Assembly: GCA_963726665.1 (NCBI GenBank)
Contig: CAVSDW010000012.1
Location: forward strand, 558,001 to 622,000
DNA from: RPQJ01 sp963726665
GTDB lineage: Bacteria > Pseudomonadota > Gammaproteobacteria > Steroidobacterales > Steroidobacteraceae
DNA length: 64,000 nucleotides
Direction: 5' to 3'
The notes under the pieces are model-generated. The model worked only from the letters and a program-made list of their open reading frames with translations, had not been told where the DNA came from and did not search any database. Positions 45,191-54,054 of this stretch are shown piece after piece. The number at the start of each line of letters is the position of its first letter. Position 1 is the first letter of the stretch. The translations under genes were made by a program, and so were the position numbers.

Positions 45191-46666
45191 TCAGCGCTTC
45201 CCTGTTCCGAGCATCACGAGGTCGCGGGGCGGGAGCCGGTCGAGGCAACGCGCAACGATGCGGTAGGCATCGGGGTCGAACGCCCGCCCCGGCGTGGCAC
45301 GCAGCAGGTCCGCCACTTCCGAATCGTCGCGGGCCGTACCGAGGTGCTGCCAGCGGTCGACGACGTGCAGCAGGGTTCCCGGCCCACCCGCAGCCGGCTC
45401 GCGGATGCCCACGGGACCCGGAAACGGCCACGAGCGCAAGCGCAGTGACGCCAGCGCGAGGCGAAGACGCGCATCGTGCAGCGCAGGCGCCTCCTTGCCG
45501 ACGCACGCGCCGCGGCAGCGCCCGAGTTGCATGGCGAAGCACGACCCGGGACCCGTTTCGAGACCCATGAGCTTGAGACACAGGCCGGCCTCCCGCGCCT
45601 TGCCCTCCAGCGCGCGACGCGCGTCGCGCTCCGTGCGGAACGGCCCGTAGCTCTCGGCATCCGACTCGAGGTCGTCGACGTCGAACGGCTCCACGCGAGG
45701 CCGCAACGCGCCTTCCGACGGGCGCAGGCGGATGCAATGCACGCCCATGGGCTTGCGCAGGCGGCGATTGGCCGCCGGCGCGAGGTCCTTGACGAGGCGC
45801 GACTCGACGAGCAGCGCGCCGAGTTCGCCGCCGGTCTCGATCCATTCGACGTCGCGGACCTGCTGCGCGAGCTTCGCGTCCTTGCTGGAACGATGGCTGG
45901 CGGCGAAGTGGTCGAGCACGCGGCTGCGCAGGTTGCGGCTCTTGCCGACGTAGAGCAGCGCCCCGCCCTCGCCGCGGAAGAGATAGACGCCAGGCCCCTC
46001 GGGCAGGTCGTCGGCGAGATCCGCGGGCAGGTGCGGCGGCAGGCGCGACTCGAAGCGCGTGGCCTCGACCGCCTCCTGGACCCGGTCCGCACCCACCGCG
46101 CCCTCGAATGCGGCCAGCAGACGAGGCAGCACGGCGGCATCCCCGAGTGCGCGGTGCCGCTGCCCGCACTCGAGGCCCCAGCGGTCGATCAGCACGTCGA
46201 GGTTGTGGCGATTGTGCGAGGCGAAGAGCGCCCGCGACAGCCGCACCGTACAGAGCACCGGCGCGGAGAATTTCTCGCCCGCGCGGCGGAACTCGCTGCG
46301 CACGAACCCGTAGTCGAATCGCACGTTGTGGGCGACGAAGAGCCGCCCCTCGAGGCGCGCGCGAACCTCGGAGCGCAGGTCCGCGAAGGTCGGCGCATCG
46401 GCAACCATTTCGTTGGTGATGCCCGTGAAACTCTGGATCACGGGCGGGATCCGCTGGCACGGGTTCACCAGGCTGCTCCACTCCTCCACCACCGCGCCGT
46501 CCTCGAGCAGCACGATGCCGACCTCGGTGATCCGATGCTGGGCCGCGGTGCCACCCGTGGTTTCGAGGTCCACGCACGCGACACGGCCTCGCAGCACCGG
46601 CGCCGCGAGCGACACCGGACGGGATGGAGCCGTGCTGCCTGACGGGGAAATGGCGCCTGGCACCAT
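45191..46666 (-). CDS. DnaQ-like 3'-5' exonuclease fused to a UvrC-type GIY-YIG nuclease domain
   Basis: The N-terminal 190 residues are a DEDDh exonuclease: ExoI VDLETTGG (D33, E35), ExoII FVAHNVRFDYGF and ExoIII HRALGDAAVLPRL. After a linker comes a GIY-YIG nuclease (PGVYLFRGEGGALLYVGKSRN, from about residue 224) as in the N-terminus of UvrC or Cho. A region with a C-rich segment (CFAMQLGRCRGACVGKE), also UvrC/Cho-like, follows. The UvrC helix-hairpin-helix and RNase H parts are missing. Such proteins are annotated as DNA polymerase III epsilon-like or excinuclease Cho homologues. A role in lesion incision and trimming is inference. It starts immediately after the aguB stop, with no gap. 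Confidence 0.87.
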   Translation of the reverse strand: MVPGAISPSGSTAPSRPVSLAAPVLRGRVACVDLETTGGTAAQHRITEVGIVLLEDGAVVEEWSSLVNPCQRIPPVIQSFTGITNEMVADAPTFADLRSEVRARLEGRLFVAHNVRFDYGFVRSEFRRAGEKFSAPVLCTVRLSRALFASHNRHNLDVLIDRWGLECGQRHRALGDAAVLPRLLAAFEGAVGADRVQEAVEATRFESRLPPHLPADLADDLPEGPGVYLFRGEGGALLYVGKSRNLRSRVLDHFAASHRSSKDAKLAQQVRDVEWIETGGELGALLVESRLVKDLAPAANRRLRKPMGVHCIRLRPSEGALRPRVEPFDVDDLESDAESYGPFRTERDARRALEGKAREAGLCLKLMGLETGPGSCFAMQLGRCRGACVGKEAPALHDARLRLALASLRLRSWPFPGPVGIREPAAGGPGTLLHVVDRWQHLGTARDDSEVADLLRATPGRAFDPDAYRIVARCLDRLPPRDLVMLGTGKR

Positions 46667-47539
46667 CTAGAGCGTCGCGTCGCCGTCCAGGGTCATGATC
46701 GGGCCGTAGAGCTCCGGGCGCCGGTCTCGGAACACGCCCCAGGCATGGCGCTGCGCCCTGGCCGCCTCGAGATCGACGGTGGCCGTGATGACGGCCGCCG
46801 AGGAACGATCCGCCTCGACGAGCTTCTCGCCCGTGGTCCCGGCGATGAACGACGAGCCGTAGAAGGTCATCTCGTACTTCTCGCCGCGCTCGACGCCGAT
46901 GCGGTTCGAGGCGACCAGCGGCATGACGTTGGCCGCCGCGTGGCCCTGCATGCAGCGCTGCCAGTGGTCGCGGGAGTCGATGCCGGCATCCTGCGGCTCC
47001 GAACCGATGGCGGTGGGATAGAGCAGCACGTCCGCGCCGAGGAGCGCCATGCAGCGGGCCGCCTCGGGAAACCACTGGTCCCAGCAGATGCCGACGCCGA
47101 GCGCGCCGTAGCGCGTATTCCAGACGCGGAACCCGGTGTCGCCGGGCGAGAAATAGAACTTCTCGTGGTAACCGGGACCTTCGGGGATGTGCGACTTGCG
47201 GTACACGCCGAGCACGCTGCCGTCGGCGTCGATCATGGCCAGGGAGTTGAAATAGGCGTTGTTCGCGCGCTCGAACACGCTGAGCGGCAGTGCGACCTCG
47301 AGCTCACGCGCGAGCGCCTGGAAGCGCGCCACCACGGGGCTGTCCGCGATCGGACGCGCCAGCTGGAAGTGGCTTGCGAGGTGGTCCTTGCAGAAGTACG
47401 GCGTCTCGAAGAGTTCCTGCAGCAGCACCACCTGCGCGCCCCGGCCTGCGGCCTCGCGCACGGCTCGTTCGGCGCGGTCGAGGTTCTCGGCCGCATCCGG
47501 GGTACAGGCGAACTGCGTTGCGGCAAAGGTTACTTTCAT
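46667..47539 (-). CDS. aguB: N-carbamoylputrescine amidase
   Basis: The enzyme converts N-carbamoylputrescine to putrescine, CO2 and ammonia, following agmatine deiminase. The 290-residue nitrilase-family protein has the Glu-Lys-Cys triad in VLLQELFETPYFC (Glu), YRKSHIPEGPGYHEKFYF (Lys) and GVGICWDQWFPEAAR (Cys). The ETPYFC and CWDQW blocks are specific to AguB. ATG 47539 (MKVTFAATQFA) is preferred to an ATG five codons upstream. It leads a compact operon with the nuclease fusion and rlmL, an unexpected combination. Confidence 0.95.
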   Translation of the reverse strand: MKVTFAATQFACTPDAAENLDRAERAVREAAGRGAQVVLLQELFETPYFCKDHLASHFQLARPIADSPVVARFQALARELEVALPLSVFERANNAYFNSLAMIDADGSVLGVYRKSHIPEGPGYHEKFYFSPGDTGFRVWNTRYGALGVGICWDQWFPEAARCMALLGADVLLYPTAIGSEPQDAGIDSRDHWQRCMQGHAAANVMPLVASNRIGVERGEKYEMTFYGSSFIAGTTGEKLVEADRSSAAVITATVDLEAARAQRHAWGVFRDRRPELYGPIMTLDGDATL

Positions 47540-47614
47540 GGCGATTCCAGGCACTCGAGTGATACGGGATTGTAGCGAAACCGCGCAGGCCGTTGCCCGG
47601 CTGACCGACCGCGA

Positions 47615-49264
47615 TCACCGCATCTGGTGTCCCGTCAGCTGCCAGTAGATGAGCGACACGGGCATCATGCCGGCGGCGTTGAATTCGTCGAAGAAGCGAC
47701 GCAGGGAGAACGCGTCGCCCTGCTGGTGCGAACGCTCCATGATCGTCTCCTCGATGAGGTACTTGCCCGTGACGTAGCTGGTGCCATAGCCGGGCTGGCG
47801 CAGGTAGAGCTGCTGCTCGAATCCGAGCAGGTCGAGGTCGGGATGCATCCACCCGCGGGGCGTCCATTCGACCTGGAACGCCTTGGCCTGCTTCAGGTCG
47901 AACTCGTTGGCCTGCGCGTACAGCGAGGCGAGTCCCCGGGCGCAACGCTGGGCCAGCATGATCCAGACGATCTCCCGCGCGCGCGGATTGTCGTCGTAGT
48001 AGCCCGCGTGCAGGATGATCTCCTCCATGGCCGTGGCCATGCCCTCGGCCCGGGAGTCCCACGAGTTGTAGAGCCAGGACTCGCGGCGGATCGGGCTCGG
48101 GTTCGGCCGGTGGACCAGCCACTCGTGGTCGAACCAGTGGTAGAAGTGGGCGTAGAGCGTGATGGGCTCGTAGTGGCTGGCAATCGAGAAGAAGTTCCGC
48201 CGCTCGACGGGCACGAACGGGTCGATGTGCCGGCGGAGCGCGGGATCGAGGTAATCCTGCACCTCGAGGATTTCCCGCTCGCGCAGGAACGCCATGTACT
48301 TCGTGATCGCGGCGTTCGCCCGCTTCGCGTGGTCTTCGGCATTCGCCGACGGCACGAGCTGCGGCAGGCCGCGATTTCGCTGCTCCTCGAGCCGCAGCAT
48401 GGTCTGCGCACGCGCCAGCTCGCTCTTCAGCAGCATCACCTCGTCGTCCCAGGTGAGCGGCACGAGGTGCACGTTGCGCAGGCTCCAGTTGTAGGCCTCC
48501 TTGCCGACGCCCGACGGGCCGTTCTTCGACGGCGCCTGGGCCTGCAGCCAGGCGACGAATTCATCCGTCGCCTTCGACGCCGCCGCGATCGCATCGCGCA
48601 GCTCGGGACCCGACTTCGCCGTCCTTGTCGCCAGCCCCGTGAGGTCGGCTGCCTGCATCTGCATGCTGCCGGTGCCGGTGAGCCACAGGTCGCGGGCGTT
48701 GCCCGTGAGGTTCAGCCGCGCCTGTGCGAGCAGCGGCGGAATCGTACGCAACTGGCCCGCGAGCTTCGCCTCGTCGTCGGCGGACAGCGGGAACGAGTAC
48801 TGCCACAACTCCACCAGCGCGTGATTGACCGGTCCTTCGTGCTCCGGCGTGTCGCTCTGCTCGGTGCGGACCGACTGGTAGAAGGCCGGGTCCCGCTCCC
48901 AGGGTCGCAGCCAGCGCAGGTCGAACTCCATCCCGTTCATCTGGGCGCGAACGAGGTCGTAGTCGATCTTCTGCTCGATCGGCCACGCCGCCGGGTCGAT
49001 GGCCGCGAGGCGCGCCTGGTAGCGCTTCAGCTCCTCACCCCTGAGCTCGTTCGCGGCAGCCGTGTAGTCCGGCGCACCGTCGCGCAGGGACGGGCGCTCG
49101 AAGGCTCGCCATTCGTCGAAAAGCGAGAGGAGTCCTGCGTACGAACCCTGGGCGGCCAGGACCTGCGGACTCACGAACAGTGCCCCGAGGCACAGGATCC
49201 ATCGAAACCGGAACTTCGCGCGCGCTGCAAGACTGCATGATCTGCCTCTGTTCATGTCGATCAC
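47615..49264 (-). CDS. Exported DUF885-family protein
   Basis: A 549-residue protein with a signal peptide (WILCLGALFVSPQVLAAQG) and the features of the DUF885 family: long helices, SRAEGMATAMEEIILHAGYY, and QQLYLRQPGYGTSYVTGKYL. The EGMATAMEE block, like the HExxH-type zinc site of related M-type peptidases, suggests an alpha-helical metallopeptidase fold, although an exact HExxH is not seen. No substrate is known. It stands alone between aguB and ackA, each about 40-75 bases away. Confidence 0.75.
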   Translation of the reverse strand: MIDMNRGRSCSLAARAKFRFRWILCLGALFVSPQVLAAQGSYAGLLSLFDEWRAFERPSLRDGAPDYTAAANELRGEELKRYQARLAAIDPAAWPIEQKIDYDLVRAQMNGMEFDLRWLRPWERDPAFYQSVRTEQSDTPEHEGPVNHALVELWQYSFPLSADDEAKLAGQLRTIPPLLAQARLNLTGNARDLWLTGTGSMQMQAADLTGLATRTAKSGPELRDAIAAASKATDEFVAWLQAQAPSKNGPSGVGKEAYNWSLRNVHLVPLTWDDEVMLLKSELARAQTMLRLEEQRNRGLPQLVPSANAEDHAKRANAAITKYMAFLREREILEVQDYLDPALRRHIDPFVPVERRNFFSIASHYEPITLYAHFYHWFDHEWLVHRPNPSPIRRESWLYNSWDSRAEGMATAMEEIILHAGYYDDNPRAREIVWIMLAQRCARGLASLYAQANEFDLKQAKAFQVEWTPRGWMHPDLDLLGFEQQLYLRQPGYGTSYVTGKYLIEETIMERSHQQGDAFSLRRFFDEFNAAGMMPVSLIYWQLTGHQMR

Positions 49265-49301
49265 CGGTGGGACTGCAGGCTCAAGGATCGCATGCTACAG
49301 G

Positions 49302-50486
49302 TCAACGGCTGAGCAGGCGCTCCACGTGCCGCGCGATCACGAGTTCCTCGTTCGTGGGCACCACCCAGGCCGCCACCCGGCTGGCGGGCGCGTCGATCCG
49401 GGGACCGTGGTGCAGGTTGGCCGCCGGGTCCAGTTCCACGCCGAGCCAGGCCGCGTCCGCGCAGATTCGCGCGCGCACCTCGGGCTGGTTCTCGCCGATT
49501 CCGGCGGTGAACACGATCGCGTCGAGTCCGCCCAGGGCCGCGGCCAGGGATCCGAGTTCGCGTCCGGCGCGGTAGACGAAGACGTCGACGGCCAGGCGAG
49601 CCGACTCGGCATCGCTGGCAAGCAATTCACGCATGTCGGCCGAAATTCCCGACATCCCGAGCAGCCCCGACTCCTGGTACAGGAGCCGCTCGACGTCGCG
49701 CGTCGTGAGACCGTACCGGTCCATGAGATAGATCGGTACTCCGGGGTCGAGCGTTCCGCTGCGCGTTCCCATCGGCAGGCCTTCGACGGCCGTGAACCCC
49801 ATGGTCGTGGCGACACTCCTGCACTCCCGCATCGCGCACATGCTGGCGCCGTTGCCGAGGTGCAGCACGACCGTGCGGCCCGTCGCGGCGCGAGCGTCGA
49901 GCGTGGGCAGCACTGAGGCCACGTACTCGTAGGACAGCCCGTGGAAACCGTAGCGGCGCACGCCCTCGGCGGCGTAGCGCGGCGGCAATGCGTAGACCTG
50001 GGCAACCTCCGGGATCGTCCGGTGGAACGCCGTGTCGAAACAGGCGACCTGCGGAATGCCGGGCATCGCCTCCGCCAGCAGGCGGATGGCCGCGAGGTTG
50101 TGCGGCTGGTGCAGCGGCGCGAGCGGCACGTAGCGCTCGAGCCGCCCGAGGATTTCCGCATCCACCACGGTCGGCGCCATGAACTCGAGGCCGCCGTGGA
50201 CCACGCGATGTCCGACGCCGGTGATCCCCGACTTTCCGACCTCCGCCTGCAGGTGGTCGAGCAGCGAGGCCAGTGCATCCGCGTGACGCAGCGGCCCGTC
50301 CGAGAGCGGCCGGTCGGCGACCACCACCGCCCCGCGGCGCGCGACGAGCCGCGTCCCGTCGCGGGATTCCGCCACCTGCCCGCGCAGCATCAATTCGGGC
50401 ACGGTCCCGCGCAGCGCGAACGTCGAGAACTTGATGCTCGAGGAGCCTGCGTTCAGGACCAGCACGGCCCCGTGCGACGCGATCAC
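49302..50486 (-). CDS. ackA: Acetate kinase family protein
   Basis: A 394-residue ASKHA-fold kinase with VLNAGSSSIKFSTFAL near the N-terminus, GHRVVHGGLEF (catalytic histidine/arginine region), CFDTAFHRTIPE, and FHGLSYEYVA, then TAGIGENQPEVR near the end. It interconverts acetate and acetyl phosphate; some members prefer propionate. The GTG start overlaps the upstream Pta-like gene (GTGA), which would supply the acyl phosphate. With the aldehyde dehydrogenase upstream this gives ALDH, acyltransferase and kinase in one unit. It could contribute to energy conservation from acyl-CoA intermediates. Confidence 0.93.
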   Translation of the reverse strand: MIASHGAVLVLNAGSSSIKFSTFALRGTVPELMLRGQVAESRDGTRLVARRGAVVVADRPLSDGPLRHADALASLLDHLQAEVGKSGITGVGHRVVHGGLEFMAPTVVDAEILGRLERYVPLAPLHQPHNLAAIRLLAEAMPGIPQVACFDTAFHRTIPEVAQVYALPPRYAAEGVRRYGFHGLSYEYVASVLPTLDARAATGRTVVLHLGNGASMCAMRECRSVATTMGFTAVEGLPMGTRSGTLDPGVPIYLMDRYGLTTRDVERLLYQESGLLGMSGISADMRELLASDAESARLAVDVFVYRAGRELGSLAAALGGLDAIVFTAGIGENQPEVRARICADAAWLGVELDPAANLHHGPRIDAPASRVAAWVVPTNEELVIARHVERLLSR

Positions 50487-51880
50487 ACGCCGGCCTTTGC
50501 CTGCGCCGCCACTCGCTTGCCGTGCGCCAGCAGTTTCGCAACCGCCGCGGAACCGATGCGCATGCGCACGTTGTCCGCGCGGCTCGTCAGCACCACGGGC
50601 ACGCGAGCGCCGAGCACGATGCCTGCGCTGTCGGCCCCGGCGAAGTAAAGCAACTGCTTCGCCAGCATGTTGCCGGCCTCGAGGTTCGGCACGAGCAGGA
50701 TGTCGGCGCGTCCCGCCACGGGCGAACGGATGCTCTTGGTGCGCGCCGCGCGCACGCTCACCGCGTTGTCGAACGCGAGCGGGCCGTCGAGCAGCGCGCC
50801 CGTGATCTGGCCGCGATCAGCCATCTTGCAGAGCGCCGCGGCCTCGACCGTGGAGCGAATCCCCGGGTTCACGGTCTCGACGGCCGAGAGTATCGCGACC
50901 CTGGGCTCCGCGATGCCGAGCGCGTGCGCGAGCTCGATCGCGTTCCTGAGGATGTCGGCCTTCTCGGCCAGCGTGGGCTCGATGTTGATCGCCGCGTCGG
51001 TCACCAGCAGCATGCGTTCGTAGGCGGGCACGTCCATCACGAATACGTGGCTCACGCGCCGGTCGGTGCGCAGTCCCGTCTGCGACGAGAGGATGGCGAC
51101 CATGATCTCGTCCGTGTGCAGGCTGCCCTTCATCAGGGTCTCGACCTCCCCGCTGCGCGCGAGCGCCACGCCCGCTTCTGCAGAGGCGTGGCTGTGCTCG
51201 GTCGGAACGATGCGAACCCCCGCGAGATCTACCCCGTTAGCCTCGGCCACGGCGCGAATTCGCGCGGCCGGGCCGACCAGGATCGGGACGATGAGTCGCC
51301 GCCTGGCGGCCTCCATGGCTCCCATGAGCGAGTCCGGATCGCATGGATGCACGACGGCGCAGCTCACGGCTTCGAGCGGCTCGCACTGCCGCAGCAGGTG
51401 CGCGAATATGTCGTTGCGCCTGAGCACGATCTCGGGCGTGGCGACGTCGGAGTAGGAGAGCCGGGATTTCGGCGCCTCCACCGTCACCGTGCCCCACAGC
51501 ACGCGCCGCCCGGCCACGTGGGCCTCGGCATCGAACACCACGAGCCTGCCCTCGGGCCGCTTCTCCCGCACCGTGACGCGCGCCGAAAGCTCCTCGCCGA
51601 CGCAGATGCGGCCGTCGTACTCGAACTGCTGCGACACGATGCGGGTGCCCGGCCCGGGCAGCTTGCGCTCGAGGAGCCCCGAGATCACGGCGCTCGCGCC
51701 GACCGCGTCGACGCACATTTCCTCTGCGTCGGCGCCCACGACCTCCTCGAGGTGAAACGGCTCGAGGTCGCCCGTGACCAGCACGAGCGCCTCCACCTCG
51801 GTCTGCGTGAGGGGACGCTGCGCGCTCGCGGTCGCGCCCGGTTCGAGTTCGTCGAAAGTGACGTTGCGATAATTGCTCAC
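50483..51880 (-). CDS. MaoC-like hydratase domain fused to phosphate acetyl/butyryltransferase
   Basis: The 465-residue protein joins two domains. Residues 1-145 have a hot-dog fold of the MaoC/enoyl-CoA hydratase type (LVLVTGDLEPFHLEEVVG, VSQQFEYDGRICVGEELSA). Residues 160-465 are a phosphate acyltransferase (PILVGPAARIRAVAEA, MKGSLHTDEIMVAI, VTDAAINIEPTLAEK, DGPLAFDNAVS). This bifunctional arrangement is known in proteobacteria and is annotated as enoyl-CoA hydratase/phosphate acetyltransferase. GTG 51880 overlaps the stop of the aldehyde dehydrogenase gene (GTGA). An ATG at 51895 is an alternative with a longer overlap. Confidence 0.88.
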   Translation of the reverse strand: MSNYRNVTFDELEPGATASAQRPLTQTEVEALVLVTGDLEPFHLEEVVGADAEEMCVDAVGASAVISGLLERKLPGPGTRIVSQQFEYDGRICVGEELSARVTVREKRPEGRLVVFDAEAHVAGRRVLWGTVTVEAPKSRLSYSDVATPEIVLRRNDIFAHLLRQCEPLEAVSCAVVHPCDPDSLMGAMEAARRRLIVPILVGPAARIRAVAEANGVDLAGVRIVPTEHSHASAEAGVALARSGEVETLMKGSLHTDEIMVAILSSQTGLRTDRRVSHVFVMDVPAYERMLLVTDAAINIEPTLAEKADILRNAIELAHALGIAEPRVAILSAVETVNPGIRSTVEAAALCKMADRGQITGALLDGPLAFDNAVSVRAARTKSIRSPVAGRADILLVPNLEAGNMLAKQLLYFAGADSAGIVLGARVPVVLTSRADNVRMRIGSAAVAKLLAHGKRVAAQAKAGV

Positions 51881-53370
51881 GCGAGGTCGATCCATGTGGT
51901 CTTGAGTTCGGTGTACTTGTCGAAAGCGTGCAGCGACTTGTCGCGCCCGGTGCCGGACTGCTTGAAGCCGCCGAACGGCACGGTGATGTCGTCGGCGTCG
52001 TAGCAGTTCACGTAGACCATGCCGGAGCGCAGTGCCCGCGCCATGCGGTGCGCGCGCGTCAGGTCGCGCGTCCACACCGCGGCCGCGAGTCCGTAGATCA
52101 CCGAGTTTCCAACCTGTACGGCCTCCTCGGCGTCGCGCACCGAGATCGTGGCCAGCACCGGCCCGAAGATCTCCTCGCGCGCGATCTTCATCGCCGGAGC
52201 AACGTCGGAGAACACGGTCGGCTCCACGTAGCAGCCGCCGGTCTCGGGGCGCGCCCGGTTGCCGCCGGTGACCAGCCGGGCGCCCTCGTCGCGCCCGGCG
52301 CCGATGTAGCCCATGACGGACTCGAGCTGCACTGCGTCCACGATCGCGCCGAGCCGCGTCGTCGGGTCGAGCGGATGCCCGGGCACGAGCGCGCGCGCCG
52401 CCGCAACGACTTTCTCGAGCACCGCGTCCCGCACAGGCGCCTCGACGATGAGCCGTGAGCCGGCCGAGCACATCTCGCCCTGGTTGAAGAAGATCGCTGA
52501 GGCGGCTGCCGCGGCCGCCCGGTCGAGGTCCGGGCAGTCCGCCAGGATGATGTTGGGCGACTTGCCGCCGCACTCGAGCCACACCCGCTTCATGTTCGAC
52601 TGCCCCGAATACTGCAGCATCAGCTTTCCGGTGCGAGTCGAGCCGGTGAAGCCGACGCAGTCCACGTCCATGTGCAGCGCGAGCGCCTGGCCGGCCGTGT
52701 GGCCGAATCCCGGCAGGACGTTGAACACGCCGTCGGGAATTCCGGCCCGCGTGGCGAGCTCCGCGATGCGGATGGCAGTCAGCGGCGACTTCTCCGAGGG
52801 CTTGAGAATGAACGAATTGCCCGCTGCGAGCGCCGGGCCGATCTTCCACGCCGCCATGATGAGCGGGAAGTTCCAGGGCACGATCGCAGCCACGACGCCG
52901 ATCGGCTCGCGCGTGATGAGCGCGAGAGCGTCGCGCCCGGTGGGCGCGACCTCGTCGTAGATCTTGTCGACCGCCTCGGCGTACCAGGCGATGCAGCGAG
53001 CGCTCGACGGGATATCCACCGCGAGGCTGTCGGAGATCGGCTTGCCCATGTCGAGCGTCTCGAGGAGCGCAAGCTCGTCGCGGTGCTCGAGCAGCAGTTC
53101 CGCGAAGCGAAGCAGCACGCGCTTGCGCTCCCGCGGCGGCTGATGCGACCAGGTGCCGCGCTCGAACGCACGCCGCGCGGCCGCCACCGCGAGGTCGACG
53201 TCCGCCGCGTCGGTCGAGGCGACCTTCGCGAGGACACGCCCGTCGATCGGGCTCACGCAGTCGAAGGTCGCGCCGGACGCCGCGTCGACGTAGCGCCCGT
53301 CGATGAATGCGCGGCTCTCGGGGGTGAGCGTCCGGGCGCGCTCGTGCCAGTTCACGTGGGTGTAGTCCAT
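51877..53370 (-). CDS. puuC: Aldehyde dehydrogenase (gamma-glutamyl-gamma-aminobutyraldehyde type)
   Basis: A 497-residue NAD(P)-dependent aldehyde dehydrogenase. It has the N-terminal HVNWHERARTLTPESRAFIDG typical of PuuC, the general base in KRVWLECGGKSPNI, the nucleophile in FFNQGEMCSAGSRL (about C301) and VTPFGGFKQSG-like sequence at the end. It oxidises the aldehyde made by PuuB, or 4-aminobutanal from SpuC, to the acid. It lies 10 bases after puuR in the same operon and far from puuB (10 kb), so the pathway genes are distributed over several units. Confidence 0.92.
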   Translation of the reverse strand: MDYTHVNWHERARTLTPESRAFIDGRYVDAASGATFDCVSPIDGRVLAKVASTDAADVDLAVAAARRAFERGTWSHQPPRERKRVLLRFAELLLEHRDELALLETLDMGKPISDSLAVDIPSSARCIAWYAEAVDKIYDEVAPTGRDALALITREPIGVVAAIVPWNFPLIMAAWKIGPALAAGNSFILKPSEKSPLTAIRIAELATRAGIPDGVFNVLPGFGHTAGQALALHMDVDCVGFTGSTRTGKLMLQYSGQSNMKRVWLECGGKSPNIILADCPDLDRAAAAAASAIFFNQGEMCSAGSRLIVEAPVRDAVLEKVVAAARALVPGHPLDPTTRLGAIVDAVQLESVMGYIGAGRDEGARLVTGGNRARPETGGCYVEPTVFSDVAPAMKIAREEIFGPVLATISVRDAEEAVQVGNSVIYGLAAAVWTRDLTRAHRMARALRSGMVYVNCYDADDITVPFGGFKQSGTGRDKSLHAFDKYTELKTTWIDLA

Positions 53371-53380
53371 CAATCGGGCC

Positions 53381-53959
53381 TCAGAAGGTCGGCGGCGTGC
53401 TCGCGGAGACGATCTCGCAGGGTTCGCTGCCGTTGTTGCGGAATCGGTGCGGGATGGCCGATGTGAAATAGTAGGCGTCCCCGGGGCCGAGTACCCGCGT
53501 CTCGCCACCCACGGTGAGCTCGATCCGGCCACGCACCACGACACCGCCCTCCTCGCCTTCGTGGCGCAGCATGTCGGCACCGGTGTCGGCGCCCGGTGCA
53601 TAGCGCTCGTGGATGACCGACATGGCGCGATTCGCACGCCGGGCCGCGACGAGCCTGAGCGACACGCTGCGGTCACCGAGGTCCGTGAGTTCATCGCTGC
53701 GGTAGAAGACCTGCGGGATGGCCGACAGGTCGAGCGTGAAGAACTCCGCGATGGACATCGGTATGCCGTCGAGGACCTTCTTGAGCGAGCTGACCGACGG
53801 GCTCACCCTGTTCTGCTCGATCAGCGAGATGAGTCCGTTCGTCACCCCCGCGCGCTTGGCGAGCTCGCGCTGCGAGAGTCCGTAGATCGTGCGGACGGCG
53901 CGCAGGTGGGCGCCGACATCGATGGTCAGGTCTGCCACGGAGTGTTCAATATCCTGCAC
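53381..53959 (-). CDS. puuR: XRE-family regulator with C-terminal cupin (PuuR-like)
   Basis: A 192-residue repressor-type protein. Residues 14-70 form a helix-turn-helix (VRTIYGLSQRELAKRAGVTN, LISLIEQNRVSPSVSSLKKV) and residues 110-190 a single cupin domain (GEEGGVVVRGRIELTVGGE, YYFTSAIPHRFRN). This is the PuuR architecture, in which the cupin responds to putrescine. It starts at GTG 53959. It is transcribed away from the omega-aminotransferase gene; the two promoters overlap, so it probably controls both directions and itself. Control of the distant puuD/puuA region is likely but not shown. Confidence 0.9.
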   Translation of the reverse strand: MQDIEHSVADLTIDVGAHLRAVRTIYGLSQRELAKRAGVTNGLISLIEQNRVSPSVSSLKKVLDGIPMSIAEFFTLDLSAIPQVFYRSDELTDLGDRSVSLRLVAARRANRAMSVIHERYAPGADTGADMLRHEGEEGGVVVRGRIELTVGGETRVLGPGDAYYFTSAIPHRFRNNGSEPCEIVSASTPPTF

Positions 53960-53994
53960 AGGCCACGCCTAAGTGCCGGAAGTTTCAGCGTCAT

Positions 53995-54023
53995 TTGAGG
54001 GTGGTGTCAATTTTTCTTATCAT
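53995..54023 (+). promoter_or_regulatory. Overlapping divergent promoters of puuR and the aminotransferase gene
   Basis: On the plus strand TTGAGG (53995-54000) and TATCAT (54018-54023) are 17 bases apart and face the aminotransferase gene. On the minus strand a perfect TTGACA (54010-54005) lies within that spacer, with a weak TGAAAC 17 bases on, facing puuR. A repressor bound here would block both. Confidence 0.5.
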
Positions 54024-54054
54024 CCGTCGCTCAATGATCCACCGGACGGCTCCC

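Noticed and set aside
42530..45448. 972-codon plus-strand open frame opposite rlmL
   Set aside because: Antisense to the conserved RlmKL gene with no recognisable domain.
43992..47075. 1027-codon minus-strand open frame across rlmL, the nuclease and aguB
   Set aside because: It is another frame of three well-supported genes; the translation is Arg/Gly/Pro-rich and matches nothing.
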